This document shows positions 9,493 through 18,008 of a stretch of DNA of 64,000 nucleotides, piece by piece. This DNA is from Tabrizicola sp. Lineage in GTDB: Bacteria; Pseudomonadota; Alphaproteobacteria; Rhodobacterales; Rhodobacteraceae. Location of the stretch: positions 1 through 64,000 of the forward strand of contig NZ_JAUXZE010000009.1 of the NCBI RefSeq assembly GCF_030694085.1. The letters are read 5' to 3'. The notes under the pieces were generated by a model, which did not search any database, was not told the origin of the DNA, and saw only the letters and a list, made by a program, of their open reading frames with translations. The position numbers and the translations under genes were made by a program. Numbering within the stretch: the stretch's first letter is position 1; every line of letters begins with the position of its first letter.

Positions 9493-9927
9493 ATGAGCGA
9501 TGCAAAACTTCCCCTGATCCACAAGGCCCCGGTGGAGGACCTTGTGATCCACGTCGCGCGCACCGGCCTGTCCATCGGCGACAACGCGCGGCTGGAACGG
9601 CTGTCCGACGGCAGGATCGGCGTTTTTGCCAGGCTCAGGAAGCCGATCCTGGGCCTGATCCCGCATCACCGCGAGGGTTTGATCGGCCATCTCGGGCCCG
9701 TCGCTGAAGAGATCATTGCCCCCAGCCTTGCTCACGGCGACGACCTGCGGGTGCGGATCATTGATCTGACGCCCGAGCATTTGGCAAACGGCTACCCCCC
9801 CGAGGTCTACATCTCGGTCTGGGGTGATCCGCGCCACCTGCAGCCGATGCTGGCGACCGTGGACCTTCCCCCGCCCGAGCCCCGCCCGAAGCCGACCAAA
9901 GGCCTCAACGGCCTGCGTCCCGCCTAG
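9493..9927 (+). CDS. hypothetical protein, probably lineage-restricted
   Basis: A 144-residue cytoplasmic protein without signal peptide or membrane segment. It has alternating hydrophobic strands (VEDLVIHVARTGLS, RIGVFARLRKPILGLIPHH) and a proline/lysine-rich tail. The order strand-strand-GLIPHHREGLIGHLGP-helix is loosely like small beta-barrel domains, but I do not recognise the family. The ATG at 9493 is preferred over an upstream in-frame ATG at 9400, which would add residues without a coding look. Its stop overlaps the convergent PD40 gene by 4 bp. Confidence 0.6.
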   Translation: MSDAKLPLIHKAPVEDLVIHVARTGLSIGDNARLERLSDGRIGVFARLRKPILGLIPHHREGLIGHLGPVAEEIIAPSLAHGDDLRVRIIDLTPEHLANGYPPEVYISVWGDPRHLQPMLATVDLPPPEPRPKPTKGLNGLRPA

Positions 9928-10748
9928 GGTTCGTAGCGCACATAGGCGAAGGCGCTACCGTCCGGTGCCCAGCAGGGCACGTTGATCGAGCCCTGCCCCC
10001 CGGTGAACTCCCGCACCCGCCGCCGATTGCCGCCTTCAGGGTCGCACAGGACCAGCGCCACAGGCAGATCCGCCGGATGCCCCGTCGTGCCGGGCGGATA
10101 GGCGAGGTAAAGCAGGTGCTGCCCGTCGGGCGAGGGATGCGGGAACCAGTTGACGAACCCGTCCTGAAACAGTTGCTGCTGTCCCGACCCGTCCGCGGCC
10201 ATCACCCAGATCTGCGCATGGCCCGTGCGGTCGCAGTTGTAGTAGATGCGACTGCCGTCCGGGCTGAAATCCGGCCCGTCGCAATGCCCCTCGCCCAGGG
10301 TCAGCCGGGTCTCCGCCTGCCCCGGCACCAGCGTGTAGACGTCGATCACCTTCCGCCCGCCGCGCGCCGCGACATAGGTCAGTACCTTCCCGTCGGGCGA
10401 GATCCCATGCCACCAGCTTGGACTGTCGGGCGAGACCTTCACCGGCTCGCCTCCCGCCACCGGCATCACATAAACCTGCGACCCGGCCCCCTCGTGGTGC
10501 GAGGACAGGATGATCGTCCGCCCATCCGGGCTGATCCCGTGGTCGTTGTTGCACTTCACCGCCGCGCCGGTATCCAGCGCCACCAGCTCCGGGTCCGCCA
10601 GCGGCACCCGGTAAAGCCGCCCGCCCCCGTTCACCAGCAGCCAATCGCCCGAGGGCGCCCAGTTCGGCGCCTCGATCCGCCCCTCGACCCCCAGCACCTC
10701 CCGCACATGGCCGGTGGCCAGGTCATAGGTCTCGATGATGCTGCGCAC
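9924..10748 (-). CDS. cytoplasmic PD40/TolB-like beta-propeller protein
   Basis: A 274-residue protein consisting of about six WD40-like PD40 repeats, seen as repeated SPDG motifs (GISPDGRTI, GISPDGKVL, DFSPDGSRIYY, HPSPDGQHLLY, CWAPDGSAFAY). It resembles the propeller of TolB but lacks a signal peptide and the TolB N-terminal domain, so it is not the Tol-Pal component. Single-domain relatives are often annotated as TolB-like or oligogalacturonate-lyase-like; the propeller alone does not tell which. No tight operon: 101 bp containing a dispersed repeat separate it from the next gene upstream. Confidence 0.78.
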   Translation of the reverse strand: MRSIIETYDLATGHVREVLGVEGRIEAPNWAPSGDWLLVNGGGRLYRVPLADPELVALDTGAAVKCNNDHGISPDGRTIILSSHHEGAGSQVYVMPVAGGEPVKVSPDSPSWWHGISPDGKVLTYVAARGGRKVIDVYTLVPGQAETRLTLGEGHCDGPDFSPDGSRIYYNCDRTGHAQIWVMAADGSGQQQLFQDGFVNWFPHPSPDGQHLLYLAYPPGTTGHPADLPVALVLCDPEGGNRRRVREFTGGQGSINVPCWAPDGSAFAYVRYEP

Positions 10749-10791
10749 GCGGTCCCTCCAATTCGACTAAAATTGTGCTTTCATCTTTGCA

Positions 10792-10850
10792 CAAATATCC
10801 CGCGGGAGGTCCGGAGGGCGCGAAGCCCTCCGGGGTCAGCCAGTTGCGCC
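10792..10850 (+). repeat. dispersed modular element, copy B1
   Basis: Begins CAAATATCCCGCGGGAGG, contains a hairpin GGAGGGC-GCGAA-GCCCTCC (10813-10831) and ends in CAGTTGCGCC against the stop codon of the neighbouring gene. The same blocks in the same order occur at 14257-14371 and, on the other strand, at 38174-38273. Confidence 0.75.
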
Positions 10851-11623
10851 TAGTCCTTGGACTTGGCGACCAGCAGCTTCTTCGGCCGCAACCCCTCTGC
10901 CGCCTTGAACAGGCTGAACGTCTGGCTGACGTAGTTCACCACGCCGGACAGCTTGTCCAGATAGGCCGTCAGCTCCGGCGTCTTCTCCGCTTCCACCACC
11001 TGCACGGGGCGCGACGGGTCCATACCTTCGAACTGGACATAGAACAGCGGCTCGCCCCGGCGCAGGATCAGGTCCTTTCCCGGCTCATGCCATTCGAAGG
11101 CCCACATCAGCGGGCGCGGCCAGATCGAGATCGGGAAGCGCCCGCCAAAGATCGTGCCGGGCAGCGGGTTCGACCGGTAATGCGCAAAGGTGTCAAGCTG
11201 GGTCAGATAGACCATTTCGTCGGCGATGAAGCAGTAGGGCAGGTGCAACTGCACCGTTGGCCGGTCGGGAAAGCGCCATTCGGCCTCGGACACCAGCGTC
11301 AAGACCTCGTTCAGCTTCGAGGACCGGATGGAAGACGACGCCCCGGCGCGGTTCACCAGAACAGGCTTGCCCTTGTCGTCCCGCTGAAACCCGATGTGCA
11401 GATCGAAGGGACATTTCACTAGGAAATACCGGCTTTCCAGCTGGATCACCGCCGGGCAGCGGCTGGCCGACTTGGCGTGCGCCTTGTTCGGCGGCCGGAT
11501 CTGCACCCGCTCGGGCGGGTCGTACAGCACCGCGCCCTTGTCCTGCGCCAGGAACCAGCCCACGGTCAGCGGGCCCGATCCCGGCCCCTCCTCCGGGCGG
11601 TCATAGTCCAGCCTCAACTCCAT
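10850..11623 (-). CDS. conserved-looking hypothetical protein
   Basis: A 257-residue soluble protein, no signal peptide. It is rich in aromatic and proline residues, with a central FPISIWPRPLMWAFEWH and a following RRGEPLFYVQFEG, a pattern of antiparallel beta strands. Cysteines sit at SRCPAVIQLE and VKCPFDLH. I do not recognise the family with confidence; the W-x-F-x-W then GEPLFYV pattern reminds me of DUF6065-like proteins but this is weak. It is 9 bp downstream of cutC on the same strand and may be cotranscribed with it and the ROK kinase. Confidence 0.7.
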   Translation of the reverse strand: MELRLDYDRPEEGPGSGPLTVGWFLAQDKGAVLYDPPERVQIRPPNKAHAKSASRCPAVIQLESRYFLVKCPFDLHIGFQRDDKGKPVLVNRAGASSSIRSSKLNEVLTLVSEAEWRFPDRPTVQLHLPYCFIADEMVYLTQLDTFAHYRSNPLPGTIFGGRFPISIWPRPLMWAFEWHEPGKDLILRRGEPLFYVQFEGMDPSRPVQVVEAEKTPELTAYLDKLSGVVNYVSQTFSLFKAAEGLRPKKLLVAKSKD

Positions 11624-11632
11624 CGCCCGCTC

Positions 11633-12427
11633 CTATTCCAGGGCCTTGCGCAAGGCCCGCACCGCGTCCGCATCGGTCTGCCGCCGCACCTGCGGCGCAA
11701 AACCCATGTCCACCACCCGGCCAGTCACCGGGGTCGCCGACGAACATGACGCGTGAACATCACTGATGCCAAGCCCCTTCAGCATCGCGACATTCCCGGG
11801 GCTCACCCCGGACCCCGGCATCACCGTGATCCGCCCCGCCGCCTGCGCGAGCAACGCCCCGATCCGCGCCGCCCCGGCCTCGGCTGTCTGCTCGCCGCCC
11901 GAGGTCAGGATGCGGTCGAACCCAAGTGCCACCGCCTCTTCCAGCGCCTGACCCATGTCCGGCACCAGGTCGATGCAGCGGTGCAACACCAGGTCAAAGG
12001 CCCCCGGAATTTCCGAAACGTCCGGTTCAAAGCCTTCAAACGCTCCGGCCCGATCTCCTCGAAGCGATTGCCCCCCCTCCGCCCCACGCGCCGCCGCGAC
12101 CAGCCGTCGCAACACCGGCACATCCAGCCGCCCGTCCGGCAGCGAGGCACCCAGGACCACCCCCGACAGCCCGGCCGCGCGAACCGCCGCGATCTCGGCC
12201 TCCATCATCGCAACCTCTTGCCCGGACCAGACGAAATCCCCCGCCCGCGGCCGGATCATCGCCACCACCGGCACCCCGCAGCCGGCCGCCAGAGCCATCA
12301 GCCCCGCCGAAGGCGTCAGTCCCCCCAACGCCAAAGCCGCGCACAGTTCGATCCGGTCCGCACCGCCCGCGACGGCCTCGGCCAACCCCTCGGCGGTGTC
12401 GACGCAGACCTCCAGCGTCACCCCCAT
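11633..12427 (-). CDS. cutC: CutC family TIM-barrel protein (copper homeostasis protein CutC)
   Basis: 264 residues with the CutC landmarks: MGVTLEVCVDT at the start, GADRIELCAALALGGLTPS, VVAMIRPRAGDF, LHRCIDLVPD, DRILTSGG and ITVMPGSGVSPGNV. The family was linked to copper tolerance in E. coli, but the assignment is disputed and the true substrate is unknown. Compared with family members there is an extra stretch of roughly 25-30 residues between RRLVAAA and LHRCID (about 115-142), read from the sequence as an in-frame insertion. The ATG at 12427 is inside the ROK gene 3' end (10-bp overlap), so the two are coupled. Confidence 0.85.
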   Translation of the reverse strand: MGVTLEVCVDTAEGLAEAVAGGADRIELCAALALGGLTPSAGLMALAAGCGVPVVAMIRPRAGDFVWSGQEVAMMEAEIAAVRAAGLSGVVLGASLPDGRLDVPVLRRLVAAARGAEGGQSLRGDRAGAFEGFEPDVSEIPGAFDLVLHRCIDLVPDMGQALEEAVALGFDRILTSGGEQTAEAGAARIGALLAQAAGRITVMPGSGVSPGNVAMLKGLGISDVHASCSSATPVTGRVVDMGFAPQVRRQTDADAVRALRKALE

Positions 12428-13287
12428 GCCACGGCTCCCGCAATCGCCGCACCCAGCAGCCCTGCATCCGCGCCACATTCGGCGGGCACCAGCAGCTGCG
12501 CTTTCGTCCGCCGCAACATGCGCACTCGAACGGCTTCGTCCAGATAGCGCACCAGCCCTGGCGCCCGAGACAAGCCGCCGCCGACCGGAACAACATCCGC
12601 ACCAACGACGTTCAGCACCATCGCGAGCGGCCCAGCAACCATCTCGCGCCAAAGCGCCATCGTCTCGCCCGGCTCCGCCTCTCCCGCCATCCAGCCCGAA
12701 ATGATCGCCTCGGCCCCCAGCAGCTCTGCCGTGCGCTTGCGGTGCAACCGCTCCAGCCCCCGCGCACCTCCGACCGTATCCACGCAGCCGATCTGACCAC
12801 AGCCACACTGGAAGGCGAACTCGCCCCGGATCACCGGACCATGCCCCCATTCCCCGGCATAGCCGCCAGCGCCCGTCACGACACGGCCGCCGATCACCAG
12901 CCCACCACCGACGCCCGAGCCAAGGATCACCCCGAAGACCGAGCCCTGGCCCCGCCCCGCGCCATGATGGGCCTCGGCCAGCGCGAAACAGTCAGCGTCA
13001 TTCAGGACCAGAACCGGCAGCCTGGTCGCCGCCTGCAGCTGCGGCCCCAGCGCCAGACCATCAATGGCCGGAATGTTCGCCACCTTCCCCACGCCTGTCG
13101 CCGGATCGACGATGCCGGCGATGGAAATCGCGATCCCCGTCTCTTGCCCTGTCAGGAAACCCGCCACCGCCGCCGTGAACGCCGCTGGATCGGTTAGTGG
13201 GGTAGCCATCTCGCCCAAAGGCCGTAGCGACCCGTCCCAGACCGCCGCCTTGATCCGGCTGCCGCCAATGTCGAATGCCAGGATCAT
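12418..13287 (-). CDS. ROK family sugar kinase (N-acetylglucosamine/glucokinase-like)
   Basis: 289 residues. N-terminal phosphate-binding loop AFDIGGSRIKAAV, catalytic aspartate in LNDADCFALAEA, glycine-rich ILGSGVGGGLVIGG, and the ROK zinc site GHG...FQCGCGQIGCVD. The substrate is not fixed by sequence; N-acetylglucosamine or another hexose(amine) is likely because the CGCGQIGC zinc motif is shared by NagK, Mlc and NanK. No DNA-binding domain precedes it, so it is a kinase rather than a ROK repressor. First gene of a probable ROK-cutC-hypothetical unit. Confidence 0.87.
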   Translation of the reverse strand: MILAFDIGGSRIKAAVWDGSLRPLGEMATPLTDPAAFTAAVAGFLTGQETGIAISIAGIVDPATGVGKVANIPAIDGLALGPQLQAATRLPVLVLNDADCFALAEAHHGAGRGQGSVFGVILGSGVGGGLVIGGRVVTGAGGYAGEWGHGPVIRGEFAFQCGCGQIGCVDTVGGARGLERLHRKRTAELLGAEAIISGWMAGEAEPGETMALWREMVAGPLAMVLNVVGADVVPVGGGLSRAPGLVRYLDEAVRVRMLRRTKAQLLVPAECGADAGLLGAAIAGAVAWG

Positions 13288-13373
13288 CCCGTCCCCGTTC
13301 CGGTTCCCGTTTCGCGCCAGTCTTGACAGCCCTGCCCCGCCCCGTCAAACCGCCGCGAACCCCGGAGGCCCGC

Positions 13374-14066
13374 ATGACCGCAGATGACCGACTGATCGTC
13401 GCCTTGGACGTGGCGAACGTGGTGCAAGGGCTGGACCTCGTCGCCCGGATCGGCGACGCCGCCAGCTTCTACAAGATCGGGCTCGGGATGCTGACGGGCG
13501 GGGGCCTCGCCCTGGCGAACGAGCTCAAGCACGAACAGGGCAAGCGCATCTTTCTGGACATGAAGCTCTTCGACATCGGCGCGACGATCGAGGCCGCCGT
13601 GCGCGGCCTGGCGCAGTACGACCTCGACTTCCTGACGGTGCACGGCGATCCGCAGGTCGTTGCCGCCGCTGCAACCGGCAAGGGCGGCACCGGCCTCAAG
13701 ATCCTCGCCGTGACCATCCTCACCTCGCTCGACCGCGCTGATCTGGATGCAAACCTGATCAAGCCGGGCGACATTCACCAGATCACCCTGGAACGGGCCT
13801 CCCGCGCCCTGCGCGCCGGGGCGGACGGCGTCATCGCATCGCCCCAGGAAGCCGCGATGATCCGCGCCCTGCCCGAGGCGACAGGCAAGCTGATCGTCAC
13901 CCCGGGCGTCCGCCCGGCCGGGGCCGCGACCGGCGACCAGAAGCGCATCGCCACCCCGCATCAGGCCATCGCCGACGGGGCCGACCACATTGTCGTCGGC
14001 CGCCCGATCTGGCAGGCACAGGACCCCGCCGCGGCCGCCCGCGCGGTGATCGCCGAATTGCCCTGA
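13374..14066 (+). CDS. pyrF: orotidine 5'-phosphate decarboxylase
   Basis: 230 residues; converts OMP to UMP in pyrimidine synthesis. The active-site Asp/Lys array is in FLDMKLFDIGAT, with the DxKxxD signature, preceded by LIVALDV and followed by LTVHGD. The phosphate-binding region is TPGVRPAG...DHIVVGRPIW. The ATG at 13374 follows CGGAGG; an earlier in-frame ATG gives an unrelated 33-residue extension. A monocistronic gene, convergent with mtaB, with a dispersed repeat element downstream. Confidence 0.97.
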   Translation: MTADDRLIVALDVANVVQGLDLVARIGDAASFYKIGLGMLTGGGLALANELKHEQGKRIFLDMKLFDIGATIEAAVRGLAQYDLDFLTVHGDPQVVAAAATGKGGTGLKILAVTILTSLDRADLDANLIKPGDIHQITLERASRALRAGADGVIASPQEAAMIRALPEATGKLIVTPGVRPAGAATGDQKRIATPHQAIADGADHIVVGRPIWQAQDPAAAARAVIAELP

Positions 14067-14256
14067 CTGCCTGCCGGGATGCCGCGTCGAATTCCGGCGC
14101 AGGAGCACCGGGCTGGCAAGACACGGCAAGCGTGGGCGGACCTTGGGGCACACCCGCGTCCGCGCTCGGACGCAAGACGCCCCGCAGCCGGGCACGGACA
14201 AGGCGCGGGGCAGGGAAATCCCTGTCGCGCGCGCCTCAGGTCCTTTCACCTTGACC

Positions 14257-14371
14257 CAAATATCCTCGGGGGGTTTGGGGGGCGAAGCGCCCCCAACGCC
14301 GAGCCGGTTGCGCGTTCTTCACGCGCAGAGGCGAGAGGAAAGGCTTGCGCGCCAGCGCTCGATTCAGAACC
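14257..14371 (+). repeat. dispersed modular element, copy B2 (within the pyrF-mtaB gap)
   Basis: Occupies the middle of the 421-bp gap between convergent pyrF and mtaB. Blocks in order: CAAATATCCTCGGGGGG, a hairpin around TTGGGGGGCGAAGCGCC (14274-14296), GCCGAGCCGGTTGCGCG, CGCGCAGAGGCGAGA, CTTGCGCGCCAGCGCTC. The second half matches 38174-38273 on the opposite strand block by block. The rest of the gap holds no gene that I can support; it ends in an AT-richer stretch (14410-14470) next to mtaB. Confidence 0.85.
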
Positions 14372-14469
14372 CACCCCGGGTTCAAGAGCCACCGCCTCGC
14401 GCCGGGCAAGGTGTTAAAGAATCCCTAACAAAAAAATGCAACATACTGTTTTGCAACGTCTTTCCAGGT

Positions 14470-14485
14470 TTGTCCACCGTGGACA
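14470..14485 (-). repeat. 16-bp motif TGTCCACGGTGGACAA after mtaB
   Basis: The 15-bp near-palindrome TGTCCACGGTGGACA plus one A starts 2 nt past the mtaB stop codon. The identical 16-mer occurs in the same orientation relative to its gene at 32927-32942 in the 3' end of the NUDIX gene. Confidence 0.8.
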
Positions 14486-14487
14486 GA

Positions 14488-15750
14488 TCAGGCCAGCAAC
14501 CGCTTCCCGTCCTGACCCGTGACCCGGACCTCCAGGATCGCCCCCTCCGGCAGGTCGCTTGCGAAAGCCACTTCCGCGAACCCCTCGGTCCGCCCGATCC
14601 GCGCGCCTTCGGTCAGCACCCGGTGGACGCGTCCGACCTGCCCCGCCAGATGCGCGGCCAGAACCCGGTCGCCCAGGGCCCGCAACCGCGCCGCCCGCTC
14701 CCTGATCTCCGGCCCCCGGACCTGCGGCATCCGCGCCGCCGGGGTGCCCTTGCGCGGCGAGAAGGGGAAGACATGCAGGAATGTCAGCCCGCAGTCCTGA
14801 ACCAGATCAAGGCTCTGCTGGAACATCGCCTCGGTCTCGGTCGGAAAGCCCGCGATGATGTCCGCCCCGAAGACCATCTCCGGCCGGGACGCGCGCACCT
14901 CTTCACAGAACCGGATCGCGTCGTCCCGCAGATGCCGCCGCTTCATCCGTTTCAGGATCAGATCATCCCCCGCCTGCAAGGACAGGTGCAGATGCGGCAT
15001 CAGCCGCGGCTCCGTCGCGATCGCCTCGATCAACGCCGGGTCGGCCTCGATACTGTCGATCGACGAAATCCGCAGGCGGGGCACGGACGTCAGTTTCAGG
15101 ATCCGCCGCACCAGATCGCCGAGGCGCGGTTCCCCCGGCAGGTCCGCCCCCCACGAAGTCAGGTCCACCCCCGTTAGCACCACCTCGTTGAAGCCGCGAT
15201 CCGTCAGCCGGTTGATCTGCTCGACCACCACCCCCGCCGGAACCGAACGCGAGTTTCCCCGGCCATAGGGAATGATGCAGAAGGTGCAGCGATGGTCGCA
15301 GCCGTTCTGGACCTGGACATAGGCGCGGTGCCGCCCGAAGCCGTCGATCAGATGCCCCGCCGTCTCGCGCACCGACATGATGTCGTCGACCTGCACCCGT
15401 TCGGTTTGGCCGATCAAATCCGGCGCCGCAATACCTTGCCAGGTCGATGCCTGCATCTTCTCATGGTTGCCGACGACCCGCGTCACTTCGGGCATCGCTG
15501 CAAAGGTCTCGGGCTCGGTCTGCGCTGCGCAGCCGGTGACGATGACCGCAGCACCGGGGTTTTCGCGCGACAACCGCCGGATCTCTTGCTTGGCCTTCCG
15601 CACGGCCTCGCCGGTCACCGCGCAGGTGTTGACGATCACCGCTTCAGACAGGCCCGCCGATGCCGCAAGCTCCTTCATCGCCTCGGTCTCGTAGGCGTTC
15701 AGACGACAGCCAAGCGTCGCGAAGACCGGGGGCTTCGGGGCAACGTTCAT
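14488..15750 (-). CDS. mtaB: MtaB, tRNA t6A37 methylthiotransferase
   Basis: 420 residues; a radical-SAM methylthiotransferase that makes ms2t6A37 in tRNAs reading ANN codons. The N-terminal UPF0004 domain supplies three cluster cysteines ([24 protein letters not shown]), followed by the radical-SAM CxxxCxxC in [17 protein letters not shown] and a C-terminal TRAM-like segment. The cysteine spacing and GRGNSRS favour MtaB over MiaB or RimO. Start at 15750 fits the family N terminus ([14 protein letters not shown]) and overlaps the dapF stop by 4 bp, so the two are coupled. Confidence 0.93.
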   Translation of the reverse strand: MNVAPKPPVFATLGCRLNAYETEAMKELAASAGLSEAVIVNTCAVTGEAVRKAKQEIRRLSRENPGAAVIVTGCAAQTEPETFAAMPEVTRVVGNHEKMQASTWQGIAAPDLIGQTERVQVDDIMSVRETAGHLIDGFGRHRAYVQVQNGCDHRCTFCIIPYGRGNSRSVPAGVVVEQINRLTDRGFNEVVLTGVDLTSWGADLPGEPRLGDLVRRILKLTSVPRLRISSIDSIEADPALIEAIATEPRLMPHLHLSLQAGDDLILKRMKRRHLRDDAIRFCEEVRASRPEMVFGADIIAGFPTETEAMFQQSLDLVQDCGLTFLHVFPFSPRKGTPAARMPQVRGPEIRERAARLRALGDRVLAAHLAGQVGRVHRVLTEGARIGRTEGFAEVAFASDLPEGAILEVRVTGQDGKRLLA

Positions 15751-16586
15751 CTGTGCGCCGCGATGTAGTCGGGGGTCAGCACGCCATCGAAGACCCGCGC
15801 CACCGGGCCGGTCAGCCAGACGCCATCGTCGCGCCAGTCGACCTCCAGCACACCGCCATCGACCTCCAGCGCGACCCGAGGTCCGATCATCCCGCGCAGA
15901 TGCGCTGCCACCGCCGTTGCACAGGCGCCCGAGCCGCAGGCCAGCGTGATCCCTGTCCCGCGCTCCCACACCCGCATCCGCATCCGGCAAGGCGACAGCA
16001 GTTCCGCAAATTCCACGTTGGTCCGTTCGGGGAACAGCGGGTCCTGTTCGATCTTCGGCCCCAAGGCGGCGAGGTCGACGCCTTCCGCATCCTGGACGAA
16101 ATGCACGCAATGCGGGTTGCCCATGCCGACGGCCACCGGATCGCCCGGAAGCGGCAGGTGCAGGTGATCGACCTCATGCGCCAGGGGAATGGAGGACCAA
16201 TCCAATTGCGGCTCACCCATGTTGACCCAGACCCGGCCATCAGCAGCGCGTTCGGCCCGCAGCCGGCCCCGAGCGGTGACCAGCGACACTGCATCAACCC
16301 CCAGGTCGATCATCATGTAATCCGAGACGCAGCGCGTGGCATTGCCGCAGGCACCGGCCCGGCTGCCATCGCTGTTCCAGAACACCAGCCCGAAATCAGC
16401 CTCGGCGGAATCTGTGATCTCGGCCAGTTGGTCGAAGCCGACCCCGCGATTCCGGTCGCCCAGCGCGCGCGCAAGGCCAGCCGTCATCACCGCCCCGCGC
16501 CCACGCGAGTCGATCACCACGAAGTCATTGCCCGCACCATGCATTTTCATGAACGGCAGGCCGGTTTGCGCAAGGCTGTCCATCAT
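15747..16586 (-). CDS. dapF: diaminopimelate epimerase
   Basis: About 279 residues; interconverts LL- and meso-diaminopimelate for lysine and peptidoglycan. Both active-site cysteines are visible, in ACGNATRC and in [11 protein letters not shown], with the substrate loop [12 protein letters not shown] at the N terminus and GNPHCVHFV in the middle. Start choice is uncertain: the tandem ATGs at 16586 and 16583 or a further one at 16613 are all open, none with a strong ribosome binding site. First gene of a dapF-mtaB pair. Confidence 0.95.
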   Translation of the reverse strand: MMDSLAQTGLPFMKMHGAGNDFVVIDSRGRGAVMTAGLARALGDRNRGVGFDQLAEITDSAEADFGLVFWNSDGSRAGACGNATRCVSDYMMIDLGVDAVSLVTARGRLRAERAADGRVWVNMGEPQLDWSSIPLAHEVDHLHLPLPGDPVAVGMGNPHCVHFVQDAEGVDLAALGPKIEQDPLFPERTNVEFAELLSPCRMRMRVWERGTGITLACGSGACATAVAAHLRGMIGPRVALEVDGGVLEVDWRDDGVWLTGPVARVFDGVLTPDYIAAHR

Positions 16587-16681
16587 CCGAAGGCATATAC
16601 GCCGACCGCCCACGATTTGCCAGTGTCACACGTTTTTACCCTTGACCCTGCGGGCGCGCTTCCCTAATCAGCCGCCTCGTG

Positions 16682-16757
16682 GGGCCGGTAGCTCAGTTGG
16701 TAGAGCAGCTGACTTTTAATCAGCGGGTCACAGGTTCGAATCCTGTCCGGCTCACCA
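16682..16757 (+). tRNA. tRNA-Lys (anticodon TTT)
   Basis: 76 nt including an encoded CCA. Acceptor GGGCCGG pairs with CCGGCTC (one G-U); D arm GTAGCTCAGTTGGTAGAGC; anticodon stem GCTGA/TCAGC around the loop CTTTTAA with anticodon TTT; T arm with GGTTCGAATCC. Reads AAA and AAG. Followed by a hairpin terminator. Confidence 0.97.
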
Positions 16758-16765
16758 CCACACAG

Positions 16766-16795
16766 AAGGCCCGGGTCGCAAGATCAGGGCCTTTT
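16766..16795 (+). terminator. terminator after tRNA-Lys
   Basis: Stem AAGGCCC / GGGCCTT with a 14-nt loop, continuing into TTTTGCG. It lies 9 nt after the tRNA 3' end and just before the convergent gene stop at 16801. Confidence 0.8.
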
Positions 16796-16800
16796 GCGTT

Positions 16801-17523
16801 TCAGATCATCTTGATGGTGTCCTTGCCCACGGCCAGCATGTAGCCCCGGCGGGCAATGGTCTTGACCAGAAGCTCGCTTACCAGCTGGTTGCCCAAGGTG
16901 TCCCGCAGCCGCTTGACCCGGGTCGCCCCGGCGGCCTCGTCGCAGTCGGCCTCGTTCCGGCCGGAAATCACCGCCTCGATCTGCGCGCCGGTCAGGACTT
17001 CGTCGTCCATCCGGGCTTCGGCCAGGACTGAAAGCGTCTCCAGCGCGGCCTCGGTCAAGGCGAATTCCAGATCGTTGATGTAGACCGCCCGCGACTCGCG
17101 GCTGATCATCAGGCTGGCGACCTGGATGCCCGACCGCTGGATCGCCGAGATTCGGCGGTTCAGCGCGATGATCATCACCAGGAAGACCAGGGACGAGACC
17201 AGAAGCGCGGTGGAAAAGAGCAGCAGTACGAAGATCACGCTGCGATAGCTGATCAGCACCTCGGAGAACGACGTCCCCGACTGCGCCAGAATCTCCAGCA
17301 GCTTGATCTCGGCCAGGGTGTTCAGGTCGTCGTTCTCGACAAACAGCCGCTCGACGCGCGCGTTGAAGGCGTTCGCGTCGGGCAGGTTCAGGAACAGGAA
17401 CAGCGCTGCGGCCAGCAGGATCAGGACGATTGCGGCAATTCCGAAGGCAACGACACGGTTGCCGGCCTTCAGACTTTCAGTAACGGAGGAAGTGTTCTCC
17501 GGCACTCGCTTTCCTTTCCTCAA
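16801..17523 (-). CDS. membrane-anchored protein with C-terminal OmpR/ToxR-type winged helix
   Basis: 240 residues. Two strong hydrophobic segments at about 25-46 and 93-120 enclose a periplasmic loop of some 45 residues. The C-terminal cytoplasmic part (about 155-238) reads as an OmpR-type winged helix: FALTEAALETLSVLAEA, a helix pair ending GATRVKRLRDTLG, and the wing LVKTIARRGYMLAV. ToxR and CadC carry this domain at the N terminus before one membrane span; here the order is reversed. It could sense something in the envelope and regulate transcription directly. Its start overlaps the upstream small secreted gene by 47 bp; a GTG at 17505 is an alternative start. Confidence 0.75.
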   Translation of the reverse strand: MRKGKRVPENTSSVTESLKAGNRVVAFGIAAIVLILLAAALFLFLNLPDANAFNARVERLFVENDDLNTLAEIKLLEILAQSGTSFSEVLISYRSVIFVLLLFSTALLVSSLVFLVMIIALNRRISAIQRSGIQVASLMISRESRAVYINDLEFALTEAALETLSVLAEARMDDEVLTGAQIEAVISGRNEADCDEAAGATRVKRLRDTLGNQLVSELLVKTIARRGYMLAVGKDTIKMI

Positions 17524-17761
17524 GGCCCTCGGGCCCGAATGTGGACAAAACCGTCAGAAGCGTCCACCCGTCCGCGGCCAGCCTTGGCGTCAACTCGCCT
17601 TCAGCGGCCCCGGGCGAACAGTTGCCGTCCGACACTTGCGCCACACCGTAGATCAGCTTCAACGGTTCGTCACGCTTGGCCTTGTAGTCGGCATAGCATT
17701 CCGCCGCCACTGGTCCGGCCAGGACCAGGGCAAGTGCCGCTGAGGTAAGGAAAGTCTTCAT
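17477..17761 (-). CDS. small secreted hypothetical protein
   Basis: 94 residues with a clear signal peptide (1-20, MKTFLTSAALALVLAGPVAA). The mature part of about 74 residues has two cysteines (ECYADY and DGNCSPG) that could form a disulfide. Two-thirds of it is read without frame conflict; its last 47 bp overlap the start of the membrane winged-helix gene in another frame. I do not recognise a family. The overlap suggests cotranslation with the regulator, so it may be a periplasmic partner of its sensor loop (inference). Confidence 0.7.
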   Translation of the reverse strand: MKTFLTSAALALVLAGPVAAECYADYKAKRDEPLKLIYGVAQVSDGNCSPGAAEGELTPRLAADGWTLLTVLSTFGPEGLEERKASAGEHFLRY

Positions 17762-18008
17762 TTTTGTGGTCCCCGGAAGGAGCTGCTCGATTGCTGGCAG
17801 ACAATGCGCATGACTGCGTTGATATACAATATCACGTCGAATTTTGGCGGGTTGTTATCGGATAGCAAGTCGGCTTTCCCACACCGCTATGCCCTAGCAG
17901 GCCCGCGTTATTGCTTACCCCGCAGCCCCGTGGCGAGGCTTGGTCACCGGGTCGACTGCAAATGCCGCGACCCTCTCAAGACCAAGAAGATCGCATCAGG
18001 AGGCATCC

